DNA of 64,000 bases from Phymatolithon calcareum (taxonomy: Eukaryota; Rhodophyta; Florideophyceae; Hapalidiales). Shown here in pieces: positions 1 to 9,261 of the stretch. The notes below the pieces were generated by a model. That model was not told the DNA's origin, did not search any database, and saw only the letters and a program-made list of their open reading frames with translations. Location of the stretch: contig OZ345369.1 in the NCBI GenBank assembly GCA_977006965.1, forward strand, positions 2,480,001 to 2,544,000. The letters are read 5' to 3'. Position numbers and translations under genes: made by a program. Positions within the stretch are counted from its first letter, which is position 1, and every line of letters begins with the position of its first letter.

Positions 1-842
1 ATCCCGCCGCGGTCGTGTTGCTCCCGCCGACGACTGTCGGCCTACCGCTCTCCGATGAGCTGATGCAGTCGATTGCTACGCAGATGAATATCTCCGAAAC
101 CGCGTTTGTCTCCTGGCTCACGCCCCCTCAGCCGCAGGAACTGCAGCATTCATTCCACATTCGCTGGTTTACGCCAAAGTACGAGGTCGATCTGTGCGGT
201 CACGCCACTCTTGCCGCGGCGACAGCTCTACTCGCAGCGGAGGTGGTACGACCGGAAAGCACGGTCCATTTCACGACACAGCGAAAAGGTACGCTCCAAG
301 TGTGCTTCGAGGAACGACAGGGTACGCCCGAAAAACACAAGTTTGTCAAAATGACCTTTCCAATCATTCACGCGAGCAAGCCCCTGTCAGATGTCGAAAA
401 CGAGGCGGTACTACATGCGCTGCGCGTACCAATCACCAAGAAACCGGTACGAGTGCTACACTCCGACTTCGATATCGTCGTGGAGCTACCATCCGCAGCT
501 GATGTCGCGCTTTTAGCACCGGACATGACGCTTCTTCAGCGCATCGAGACACGCGGGATTATCGTATGCGCCAAGAACGGCAGTGACGTCGATCGGAAGA
601 TCGGCGATGACATCTCAGTAGTGAGTCGATTCTTTGCACCGCGCGCAGGCATCCCCGAGGATCCCGTGACCGGCAGTGCGCACTGCGTGCTCGCGTCGCT
701 CTACCTTTCCGAACAGACCGGGTGTGTGTGCGCACAGATGTCGGCAAGAGGTGGTCGTGTGGAGGTGTTTCGGAGCGGCACAGATCGCGTTGACATTGGT
801 GGGCTAACACGGCTAGTGGCCGCCGGCTCATTGTATTTGTAA
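1..842 (+). CDS. PhzF-family isomerase/epimerase-like protein, 5' end missing
   Basis: The frame is already open at base 1 and ends at TAA 840-842, so the start codon lies left of the window. The first visible residues (PAAVVLL, with N likely just before) match the N-terminal NPAAV motif of the PhzF/YddE family (diaminopimelate-epimerase fold). Three further hallmarks follow in order: SETAFV near base 95, holding the family's catalytic Glu; CGHATLA near base 195; and DPVTGSAHC near base 660. About 280 residues are visible, close to the usual 260-300, so only a few are missing. The family isomerises small metabolites; the substrate cannot be read from the sequence and eukaryotic members are mostly uncharacterised. 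The next gene lies 360 bp downstream on the same strand. The family is near certain; the biochemical role is not. Confidence 0.9.
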   Translation, partial: PAAVVLLPPTTVGLPLSDELMQSIATQMNISETAFVSWLTPPQPQELQHSFHIRWFTPKYEVDLCGHATLAAATALLAAEVVRPESTVHFTTQRKGTLQVCFEERQGTPEKHKFVKMTFPIIHASKPLSDVENEAVLHALRVPITKKPVRVLHSDFDIVVELPSAADVALLAPDMTLLQRIETRGIIVCAKNGSDVDRKIGDDISVVSRFFAPRAGIPEDPVTGSAHCVLASLYLSEQTGCVCAQMSARGGRVEVFRSGTDRVDIGGLTRLVAAGSLYL

Positions 843-1202
843 AATGAAAATATCTGCGCATGCCCTAAATCGTTCGCGAGATCATGATCAGCGTGGCTTA
901 CAGAGCGTTCGGCGATAAATTTTGCAGCTACTTTTTCGTATATTTTTTCACAGCCTAGCGCCCACATCTGCCTCACATCGCCGCCATGCCCAGTTGCCCG
1001 TCCCCAGTTTCCAACCGTCTCATTTGCCGGCCGCCTCGCTCTGCCATCTGAGACACAACAACTGCAGTCTCCTTCCCTAAATTACCGCGTTTGCTCGTCC
1101 GTGCTACTCTCGTCGTGTGTGTCCATCCAGTCGCGCACGCACGCACGCACGTCCGCACCTTTCGCCGCCGCGTCCTCCCCTTTGCGTCCTCCCATCCGCA
1201 TC
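843..1202. other. Spacer and probable 5' UTR/promoter of the RRM gene
   Basis: This 360-bp spacer contains no gene. The part nearest the next ATG is pyrimidine-rich and carries a short (ACGC)n run at about 1137-1152. An open frame reaches back to a GTG at 1101, but it lacks an ATG before 1203, so this stretch is probably untranslated leader. I see no convincing TATA box. Confidence 0.5.
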
Positions 1203-2822
1203 ATGGACGGCGGCTATCCGCAGGGCGGCGCACCGCCGCCAATGATGGGCTACTACGCCAACTACTCCATGCCGCAGCCCGCCATGCAACAATCGGCCCC
1301 GCCTCCCGTTGCGCCCGCGCAGCGCGCTACAGGGTCAGTCTCGATCTGGGCTGGCGACCTGGATTCCTACATGGACGAGAATTTCCTTCGCAACGCCGTC
1401 GCCGCGTGCGGCTGGGGCGCCGACATCACGCGCATTAAAGTTGTCCGTGACCGTTTCACGGGAGTGCATGCCGGCTACGGCTTTTTAGATGCCGCATCCC
1501 CAGAAGCTGCTTCCCGCGTCCTTGCCATGGGCTCTGGTATGCCGATCCCCGGCAGTACGCGCTGCTGGCGTCTCAACATGGGACGCTCTGCCTCTGGCGG
1601 CCCTGCTGCAGGCGCGGAGACGAATGTATATGTCGGTGATCTCGAACCAGGAGTTACCGAGTTTCAACTGATGAGTACCTTCCGACCAAGATATGCGTCT
1701 GTGCGTCACGCGAAAGTTGTCTGCAATGAGTTTGGCCATTCGCGCGGGTTTGGATTTGTGCGCTTTGGCGACGCGGCCGAGGCGGAACGTGCAGTATCTG
1801 AAATGCAGGGATTCGAGTTCAATCAGAAGCCCATCCGTCTCTCCCCTGCTAACGGCCGTTCGCGCGCCCGCGGTGCGCAGGGCGGTTCGCACGGTGGATA
1901 CGGAGCTGCGCAGACGGGGTTCAATGCTGGCGATGGACATGCAACGAATAAGCGACCGCGGCAGGTCATGGCACCTGACGATCCCAATAACACAACGCTG
2001 TTTATCGGAGGCACCGCAAACCACATCACGGAAGAACTTTTGTGGCAAGAATTCTCCTGCTTTGGCGAACTCGAAGCTGTGCGTGTACCCGCAAACAAGA
2101 CCGGATTCGCATTCGTGCGATTCAAGACCCGGGAATGTGCGCAACGAGCCAAAGATGAACTGTCTCGCACCCATGTAGTCTCCCTCAACCCGCATAAACC
2201 GGTCCGTCTTGAATGGGCTGCCGAACAACTGGCCGTCACAAGGCCCCCTCCCCCATCCATCGCATCACTCTCCACGCTCGGCGGACAGCAGTACGATTCG
2301 CAATTTGGCGCCGCGGATTTCCCACCCCCTACCGCCGCCGCCCCCGGTGTCCCCCAGTATCGCGTCGATCCGGTGCGCGTTCCGATTGGCAACGGCGGGT
2401 TGTCGCAGCCCGGTGTGGTCGGACAAGCGCTCGTGATGCCGCAACTTGCAGGGTCTACCATGCCTCCGCATGGCGGTATACGGCCTGGGGCCATCTCCGC
2501 ATATACTGCATCAAACGGGGCGCAAATGGGGGGCGGTTTAAATGCGGCGGCGGCGGTGGGTAATAACGGGGGGTCTGAGAAAGAGTCGAATAAGAATAGC
2601 GCTCCGGTGGCACAGACGACGGGGTCTGGAGAGACGGAGCCACCGTCTAAGCGCGCGGCGGTCGGGCGGTCGGAGTATGCTGCCGCGTCGGGTAAGGAGC
2701 AGGCGGATGCGCAGAGTGGTGAGGGTGAGAAGAAGATTATGACGACGGAAGGTGTGGCTTCGGCGCCGTTCTCGTGGCTCAGCAGTGCACCATCGTCGCA
2801 ACCGCCTGGTAACAAGCAGTAG
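1203..2822 (+). CDS. RBP45/47 (Nam8)-type RNA-binding protein with three RRM domains
   Basis: Single-exon protein of 539 residues starting at the first ATG (MDGGYPQGG); in-frame codons back to a GTG at 1101 lack a Met. A Pro/Gln/Met-rich N-terminus precedes RRM1 (about 46-126; RNP2 SIWAGDLDS, RNP1 HAGYGFLDA), RRM2 (about 140-215; RNP2 NVYVGDLEP, RNP1 RGFGFVRF) and RRM3 (about 263-338; RNP2 TLFIGGT, RNP1 TGFAFVRF). The spacing, the MDE after RRM1's GDL and the FRPRY of RRM2 match plant RBP45/RBP47 and yeast Nam8, which bind U-rich pre-mRNA or poly(A) RNA in the nucleus and stress granules. The C-terminal 200 residues are Pro/Gly/Gln/Ala-rich then acidic and basic, probably disordered. A KRPR stretch before RRM3 could be a nuclear signal. 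No break is visible. Confidence 0.93.
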   Translation: MDGGYPQGGAPPPMMGYYANYSMPQPAMQQSAPPPVAPAQRATGSVSIWAGDLDSYMDENFLRNAVAACGWGADITRIKVVRDRFTGVHAGYGFLDAASPEAASRVLAMGSGMPIPGSTRCWRLNMGRSASGGPAAGAETNVYVGDLEPGVTEFQLMSTFRPRYASVRHAKVVCNEFGHSRGFGFVRFGDAAEAERAVSEMQGFEFNQKPIRLSPANGRSRARGAQGGSHGGYGAAQTGFNAGDGHATNKRPRQVMAPDDPNNTTLFIGGTANHITEELLWQEFSCFGELEAVRVPANKTGFAFVRFKTRECAQRAKDELSRTHVVSLNPHKPVRLEWAAEQLAVTRPPPPSIASLSTLGGQQYDSQFGAADFPPPTAAAPGVPQYRVDPVRVPIGNGGLSQPGVVGQALVMPQLAGSTMPPHGGIRPGAISAYTASNGAQMGGGLNAAAAVGNNGGSEKESNKNSAPVAQTTGSGETEPPSKRAAVGRSEYAAASGKEQADAQSGEGEKKIMTTEGVASAPFSWLSSAPSSQPPGNKQ

Positions 2823-2892
2823 GGACTTTCTCACCTTCCTTTCCCGGTTTCCAATGCTTCGAAGCCGGTTGTATGTTGGCCTTCTCTCTCCC

Positions 2893-2946
2893 TTTTCTTC
2901 CTTCTTTTCTTCCTTGCTTCCTTCCTTTCTTCCTTCCTTCCTTCGC
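2893..2946. repeat. (CTTC)n-like simple repeat in the 3' flank of the RRM gene
   Basis: A run of TTCC/CTTC units with a few interruptions lies 70 bp after the stop codon. It makes a strongly pyrimidine-rich stretch on the sense strand. Confidence 0.85.
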
Positions 2947-4289
2947 CCTTTGTCTGAAAAAATTGAAATTATACCCTTGGGGATACTCTATTCTAGCACA
3001 AGAAAGACAATGGGAATCGGCAAGTTGGTCCGTTATATGGTCGTTCGCATATGGTGTGCTACGATGATGATGATGATGATCTGTTCTGTCTGTCTGTCTG
3101 TCTGCCTATGCGATTGAATGTGAGCATTTCATTCTCGACCTGTTGTCACATGTTGCAGCAGCTGCAGAACAGAACAGAACAGAATGGTGATAAAGGTGAG
3201 CCGCCCGGCGATTCTCATGCTGTACGCGCGTTGCTATTATATTGTCGGCGTGTTGTGGTGCTGTATGAGAGCTCTTGTGGCGATAACGGTATTATTTTCG
3301 AACCTAATTTCTCGCCCTACAGTATCGCATGCACATCGATGATCTTCATTTTCTTCATCTCACATCATCTCTTCTTCATCGTGTGTTGGCAACTCGAATT
3401 TGAGGAACCGTTACGACGGCAATTGTCCTTTGCACTGGCGCAATTCATGGGTGGTGCTCTTTGTAGAAGCTACAGTACTGTAGCGCCTTTTTTACTTTTC
3501 TGCTTGGTCGGTTTCGTGCGAGTCGCAACTACTATACAGAACAGTACAATACTGTAAAAAGGAGGCAGAATAAGGTACTGTACTGTACAGAACAGGAGTT
3601 CATCAGATCTGATGCATAATTCATATGATACAGTGCAGTAATTGCCATCGCCATCGTCAGCACGGGCACGGGGCTGGACGCAGAGTTGAGAAATATTGAT
3701 CGGCCAACATGGGCAACGGTTGATTGTGATCACAGGATGTGACTAAGGGTGCAAATTCAGGACGGCTCAGATGATGCTCAGCATCATCATGATGCATCTC
3801 GAGCTCGAGCTTGTCACAGGCAGGACAACTGCACACGTGTCGGACGCAGAACACCATAATAGTAAGTTTGCTGAAGTGCGGATCAGATGTTGATAGATAC
3901 TGTACTGCACTGTTGATATCGCGCTCATGGTCTGCAGCATAGATACAGTAATGCATGCTGCGTCGTTCAGCGTTTCGTACTGTAATCTGGACGTCATACT
4001 GTACAGTATTGGGCGGAAAACACTTCAATTGGGTGTGTGTGCTCTCAGAGGTCAGCTGACACAATCGCGCTCTGCTCTGCGGTGATAATGTATTGTATTG
4101 AACTGTTTTTACGAAGACATGCAGTACTGATTGAGCACGTCCTCTAGCGGAAGTAAAAAGTACGGTACAGTAACGTACTGTACTGTACGTGACCACGAGT
4201 GTGCTTCGCAGCCGATTGTGACGCCATTACACGAAAACATAGCCACAGAAACTCTCGCCGCACGATACTGTTCAGCACAGGACCCATTT

Positions 4290-4338
4290 GTAGAAACTTT
4301 CCACAGACTTTTGTAGTAAGTCTGTGGAAAATTTCTAC
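4290..4338. repeat. 49-nt hairpin with 20-bp arms
   Basis: Arms 4290-4309 and 4319-4338 are inverted copies with one mismatch (GTAGAAA...CCACAGACT) around a 9-base loop. It could be a small foldback, an RNA hairpin or a terminator-like structure. It lies about 530 bp beyond the 3' end of the ABHD17-like gene. Confidence 0.75.
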
Positions 4339-4870
4339 CCTGCAGCTCAGGGCATTCAATTTGTTTCTACAGTTCTCTAAACCGGAACGTACTGTAGATA
4401 CCGTTTGATCGCACCAGGGAAAAAGATAGTGAAAGTCCAAAATTGCTGTCCCCCACCCAGGGGTCGCGCACGATGACGAAAGAAATTTCCCTCTTCTCCA
4501 CACAAGTCCGTCCGTCTTAGGCATTCTTTTTTTGCATGAACGTGTTCTTCGCTACAGTGAAGTTCGATACAATGAATTTCGTCTACCCGCACGCATCCCC
4601 AACTTCCATAAACCCTAATCCTCTTTTTTTTTACTCTTCCAACGTGGGAATAATGTGCGTGGTCAATGCAGCCCGCTCGCACGATTCCCGTTAAGCTTTA
4701 TCAACTGCGATTTACAAATGGAACAGTTCTTCCGATTGCTGAGCAGGGAAACAATAAGTTAGTTAAGAAATGAAACAGGGGGACTATGGAACCACCACCA
4801 TAAAAAGTTTAGAATACTGTACAATAGACACTCTTATGGGCTATTACCAAGTCGTATATATAAATAAAGA

Positions 4871-6442
4871 TTAAAGCCATTCCGCAGACATCTGGAACGC
4901 CTGAATCAGGGAGTCCGTGAGTGGCGGAAGTTGACAATTTGCAATTTTTGGACTCCCCGTAACCTCGTGCTGCTGCTGCTTCTTCGACGGCAACATTTTC
5001 GCTAATCCTCCCTTGACGGACAAACTAATTCGATCATTGTCGTCGACTGGGTAGGAAATAAACTCGTACGATACCGAAGGTTTGCGAAGTAGAGCCGTTC
5101 GAAACTCCTCGTCCAGCGCTGAATCCGAACATTGCTCTGTACATTTAGCCCCCGACGCAGAAGACGGTACTGTAAGGTCGCTGAACGAGTCGAGTTGAGT
5201 AGTGAACACCGACCGTTCCTTGGCTGGTAGATCAAACTTCATCGAAGTAGCGGGCGGTGGGGTCTTGGCGACGTGAGATCGTCGTCGCTTGCGACCGAGA
5301 CAGCCCACGTTATCCGACAAATCGTGGGAGACGTACTCAGTGACCGGGTTGAAAGTTGATTTTTCGACACCCTTTGCCCCTTTCTTCAACCTGTTCTTCA
5401 CTCCTGACTTTCTCTTCTTTTCTTTACACACGTCATCGAAAGTTATTTTCTTATTTGGATCGGCAGCACGTGCTGGGAGTGAGAGCAGAAATCGGAGCAT
5501 GCACCCCAATCCCAAATCTCTACTCCTGGAAACTCTTGGCAAATGCCCGAGTCGTTCTTGATACGACTGAACTTCCGTGAGGAAGTTCTTATACCTTCCA
5601 AACACAAGGCTCTGATTATCTTCCACAACATTGTTGTGGTGTGCCATCGGAATCCATAGCGGTTCTGACGCATTTCCAAACTTGCGCACCTTCTCAAGCA
5701 GCAGTTCAGCGTGTCGCATCGGAACAAGCTCGTCATGATCGCCGTGAACAATAAGAACGGGACATTGAATCTTGTCAACCTTGTCTATATTTGCAAAAGT
5801 GTCGATTAGAGGCAATGTGATGTTGAACCGTTTCAGCGCAACGCGAACGGCGGAAGCGATAGGAGCGACAAGAACGACCCCAGCGACAGGATTGGTGGCA
5901 GCGCAATGTACAACGGGTCCAGACCCGATGGAGCGTCCGACGAGGATTATGCTCTCGGGCTCGATGTGACACTCGTCGACAAGATAGTCGTACGCACAAC
6001 GAATGTCGGAGTAGCACGCCACCTCGCTCGGCTGCGCGCGACGACGATCCTCTTCACTAAACGATGGGATGACAGGCTCCTGGTGTTCTCGTTCGTGTCG
6101 TCGTTGCGGCCTGGGTGGCATTTCGGAGATACCGTAACCCGTGTAGTCGAAAGCGAGAACGGAAATGTCGAGAGCGTCAGAAATACGCTGTGCTTCGATC
6201 ATTGCGTTGCCGAGATCATCGCCGTTCGAATGGGCGAAGAGGACTACAAACTTGGATTGCGGTTTCACGACCCATGCGGCAGGAATGTGGGCGCCGAGGT
6301 CATTGCGCAGCCAGACAATAGGAGCAGAGCACACTATGGGAACTCCCTTCTTATCGGGTGTGACGTACAGAATGCGGCCGTCGTAGCTGTCGTAGGTCGG
6401 GACCGGGGGGCGGAATACAAGATGCGAGTACAGCTGGCCCAT
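4871..6442 (-). CDS. ABHD17-like alpha/beta hydrolase with long C-terminal tail
   Basis: Single-exon, 523 residues from the ATG at 6442. A TTG eight codons upstream is in frame, but the ATG gives MGQLYS, an N-myristoylation-type start (Gly2, Ser6) like those of plant ABHD17 relatives. RPPVPTY then matches the ABHD17 N-terminus. The alpha/beta-hydrolase core carries an oxyanion-region AHSNGDDLG near 70, nucleophile elbow GRSIGSG (Ser about 171), Asp about 237 in HGDHDE and His about 269 in AHHN, so the triad is complete. Animal ABHD17 proteins depalmitoylate membrane proteins at the plasma membrane; the same role here is inference. An insert of about 30 charged residues lies near 110-140. Some 200 tail residues after the fold are Lys/Arg- and Ser-rich and have no recognised domain. 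Neighbours are unrelated. Confidence 0.9.
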   Translation of the reverse strand: MGQLYSHLVFRPPVPTYDSYDGRILYVTPDKKGVPIVCSAPIVWLRNDLGAHIPAAWVVKPQSKFVVLFAHSNGDDLGNAMIEAQRISDALDISVLAFDYTGYGISEMPPRPQRRHEREHQEPVIPSFSEEDRRRAQPSEVACYSDIRCAYDYLVDECHIEPESIILVGRSIGSGPVVHCAATNPVAGVVLVAPIASAVRVALKRFNITLPLIDTFANIDKVDKIQCPVLIVHGDHDELVPMRHAELLLEKVRKFGNASEPLWIPMAHHNNVVEDNQSLVFGRYKNFLTEVQSYQERLGHLPRVSRSRDLGLGCMLRFLLSLPARAADPNKKITFDDVCKEKKRKSGVKNRLKKGAKGVEKSTFNPVTEYVSHDLSDNVGCLGRKRRRSHVAKTPPPATSMKFDLPAKERSVFTTQLDSFSDLTVPSSASGAKCTEQCSDSALDEEFRTALLRKPSVSYEFISYPVDDNDRISLSVKGGLAKMLPSKKQQQHEVTGSPKIANCQLPPLTDSLIQAFQMSAEWL

Positions 6443-6673
6443 TGTGATGCATGCCACGCGAGACAACGGAGGTGGCGACCGCGAGGAACGCGCGATGCGG
6501 CGTGCGGGGCGGCGAAGTGGAGCACGCAGCGAAGAGCGGGAAGGCTTTAACGCAGAAGATGAAGCAAAGGAGAGAGGCGAGCTCGCGAGGGAGGAGATGA
6601 ATGCAAGATATGGATACTATACTGTACAGTAGAGGCCGTGAGAGGGGCGCCGTTCTTGGAGGGAGCGCGTGGG

Positions 6674-6681
6674 TTTATAAA
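6674..6681 (-). promoter_or_regulatory. Possible TATA box of the ABHD17-like gene
   Basis: TTTATAAA is palindromic and lies about 230 bp upstream of the ATG at 6442, in a G/C-rich stretch. A TACTGTACAGTA palindrome (6620-6631) lies between it and the gene. The start of transcription is not determined. Confidence 0.35.
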
Positions 6682-8340
6682 GCGCAGTTGGCTGACTTGA
6701 AAGGCGTAAGGCGCGCTCCGCGATAACTATGAAAGAGCTGAGTAGGGGACTCAAGGGGTTGGGCGATGAGTCATACTTTACGGAAAACAAAGCGATGAGC
6801 GAGCGGCCGTGGTATGTGTGGTGCTCCCATAGGGCGATTTTTGATTGGATGACTCGAGAGTGCCCAATAATTGGCAAGATGCACTCCAATTTGGACAACG
6901 CGAGAATCCTAGTTGTGAGTCACGGTACCGTTGGCACGGCTTACAATCGTTTTTTAACGAAAAAATTATTTCGGCCTAACTTTACGCAGCGTTCCGCATT
7001 CCATCTCGACGCAGATTTTATTTATAAAATAGCCTTTCTGTCTCGTTGGGCGCTGTATGTGGTGCACTATTTCGCGCCGTGCGCCTTAAATATCATCATT
7101 CAGACTTGCAGCGAGATTGACACCCGGCAGGTGTTTCAAATGCACTTCAGGCGTTTCCACTGTCTGCAGTATCATAGATAGTTTGGAAACAGTGTTTGTC
7201 TGCACGATAACTGGAAGCCGGCAACGTTCTTTGAGAGCAGCAAATTATTTCAAAAAACTTCAGAAACGTATCGATCGAAACTTCCTTATGTACGGATCCA
7301 AGTTTGGAAATACGGCACGTGTATGATAACTGCCCTCCGCTCCGTGTGATGTCACCATGGTGCGATCCAGACTTGTCCCATTCCTTTTTTGAAATTTAGA
7401 AAATTTTCAGATTTTGTTTGCGGTGCAATCAAAAGGATCGTAGCAACATGAGAAAAGATACATTAAATTTTTGTTCTATATGATAGCATACGACGGCGGC
7501 AGAAGACATATCGTGCAGTAGAGACAGGGAGGTTTTTGAAACGTCACGATCACGATTGCTTGCCGTTGATTTTTGGTTTTGCGGACATTAATAATAATAA
7601 TAATACTGTTCTGTACAGTAATAATAATAATTTACGGAACATTAGTCGTAGAATGGGCGATCGTGTGCATCGATCGCCTGCTGACTGCCCACATGGCAAT
7701 AAGTCAATTGCTTCGGGAGTGCGGAAAACACAAATTTACCGCAACGTCCAATTCGAGTTCGAGACGATTCCCAGTCTGGCAATCAACGGCAGAAAAGAGC
7801 ATCGCTCGATATCCGATCAATCACTGTGGGCGATGTCGCGACCAGAGCTGTGCAGGCACGCGGCGGCATTAAATTGAACACATCGTAGAAACAGTCACTT
7901 TTTTGCTCCATCACTGTACGACAGTGGTCGCCACGTGGTGATTCGCACAATCGTTTCGCATACTATACTGGACTAGTCCATACTGTATCACAGGGCAGAT
8001 CTCCGCAAGAGTCACCAGCACGAAGGAGGATCAACTCGGGCCCATGGGCTCGAGTGCGAAGTTCGCTAAACGTCCCTCGCGCAATCCGGACACCGGCATG
8101 AGTGCAAAAAATTTGCCTGCTGTAGAAGTCCGTCTCTTCGTCAACGTAATGCCCGGTCAGTTCATGACAACTACTATACTGTATAAAACTTAATGATATG
8201 ATTGTTCGGGCTAGTGTTCATGCAGGTTCTCTGCCGTACCCCAGCGGAATTCCAACTTTGATAAATTGAAGCTTTTCGTGAACTGCAGTTTTCGTCCATG
8301 CACGCGTTTTCCAAAGCTCTGTCATCTCTGCAGTCATAGC

Positions 8341-8372
8341 CAGATCTCCTTCTCTATAGAGAAGCAGATCTG
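8341..8372. repeat. 32-nt near-perfect palindrome
   Basis: CAGATCT at the left and AGATCTG at the right flank the perfect core TTCTCTATAGAGAA, with an off-centre mismatch between them. Confidence 0.6.
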
Positions 8373-9205
8373 ACAATGTCTACCGCGCCATCTTTGTATA
8401 CATGTATATACAGTAGTCCCGTATAAAGACTCCCATCTTCTCTTCGCTTTATTATTATATAATATGATACTAGGCGTTATGAAAAATTATTTTCAAAACT
8501 ACAAGACCCAGCAACGAGTCATGTTTCTTTGAAGAATTCAGGGATTGGACAATTTCAAATGTTTGAAACAAGTTTAGAATTCAATGCAAAATAATAACGT
8601 TCGGTGTGAGCATAATTATCATTGTTCAGCTCCAGACATTGTACAGTGTGCAGTACAGTGCTGTGTACGTAACCAAACTTGAGTGCACTGTCATACATGA
8701 CTCTCATTGGTCCATGTGGTACGAAATCATCCGTTGAGCAATGTGCTGTGTGACAATACCAACGTGACATGCGGTGTATCATACAGTTCAGTGGGCGTCA
8801 CAGGTGTCGACAGAGAGAGATATCAATACTGTAATGGCCACACTCTGAGCGCCAGGTCGAGCATTCAGATCGATCTGAATCCTCAATCTGGCTCGAGCCA
8901 TCAAGCATTTTATCTGCACATGAAAAAAAAGCGAATGCTAAGATTTTTTTCTGAGCGGGTTTGAAGAGGGCAATTGCCTTAAGGCACTGGCGCTTCTTTT
9001 GAGAATCTCGTCCACGCATTATTAGCATATGGTCATTTTTCAGTGCCTCTCCTCAACGCGCCGCGAGAGGAGGCGGCCGACACTCCCTGATAGTTTGGAT
9101 GCGTATAAGTACCGACGTGCAATGTGGACTCCGCCTATTAGCGGCAGTCTTGCAAATTATTTTACCGTAGTTTCTTGTGTTCAAGAACTAAATTAATAAA
9201 TCATC

Positions 9206-9261
9206 TACTGTATTGAGCGAGATATCTGAACTTAAGTTCAGTTCTCTCGCTCAATACAGTA
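9206..9261. repeat. 56-nt palindrome bounded by TACTGTA
   Basis: Arms 9206-9222 and 9245-9261 are perfect 17-bp inverted copies beginning TACTGTATTGAGCGAGA. Inside is a second perfect palindrome, CTGAACTTAAGTTCAG (9226-9241). Only three bases on each side of this core fail to pair. Both ends are members of the TACTGTA motif family. Confidence 0.85.

Larger units (their letters stand above)
2823..4870. other. Convergent spacer between the RRM and ABHD17-like genes
   Basis: No gene is recognised. The first 350 bases hold simple repeats: (CTTC)n-like at about 2893-2946, GAT units at 3063-3080, (CTGT)n at 3086-3104 and (CAGAA)n at 3165-3184. From 3471 on, TACTGTA/TACAGTA 7-mers become dense. The frames here are short and match no family. 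Confidence 0.6.

Noticed and set aside
1485-2815. Long minus-strand frames of 247 and 330 codons
   Set aside because: Antisense to the RRM gene, Cys/Ser/Pro-rich shadow translations without motifs.
5906-6550. 214-codon plus-strand frame
   Set aside because: It lies opposite the conserved hydrolase core; its content follows from the codons of the ABHD17-like gene.
6729-7181. 150-codon plus-strand frame starting with ATG
   Set aside because: No family, no domain and no supporting context; length is within chance for this composition.
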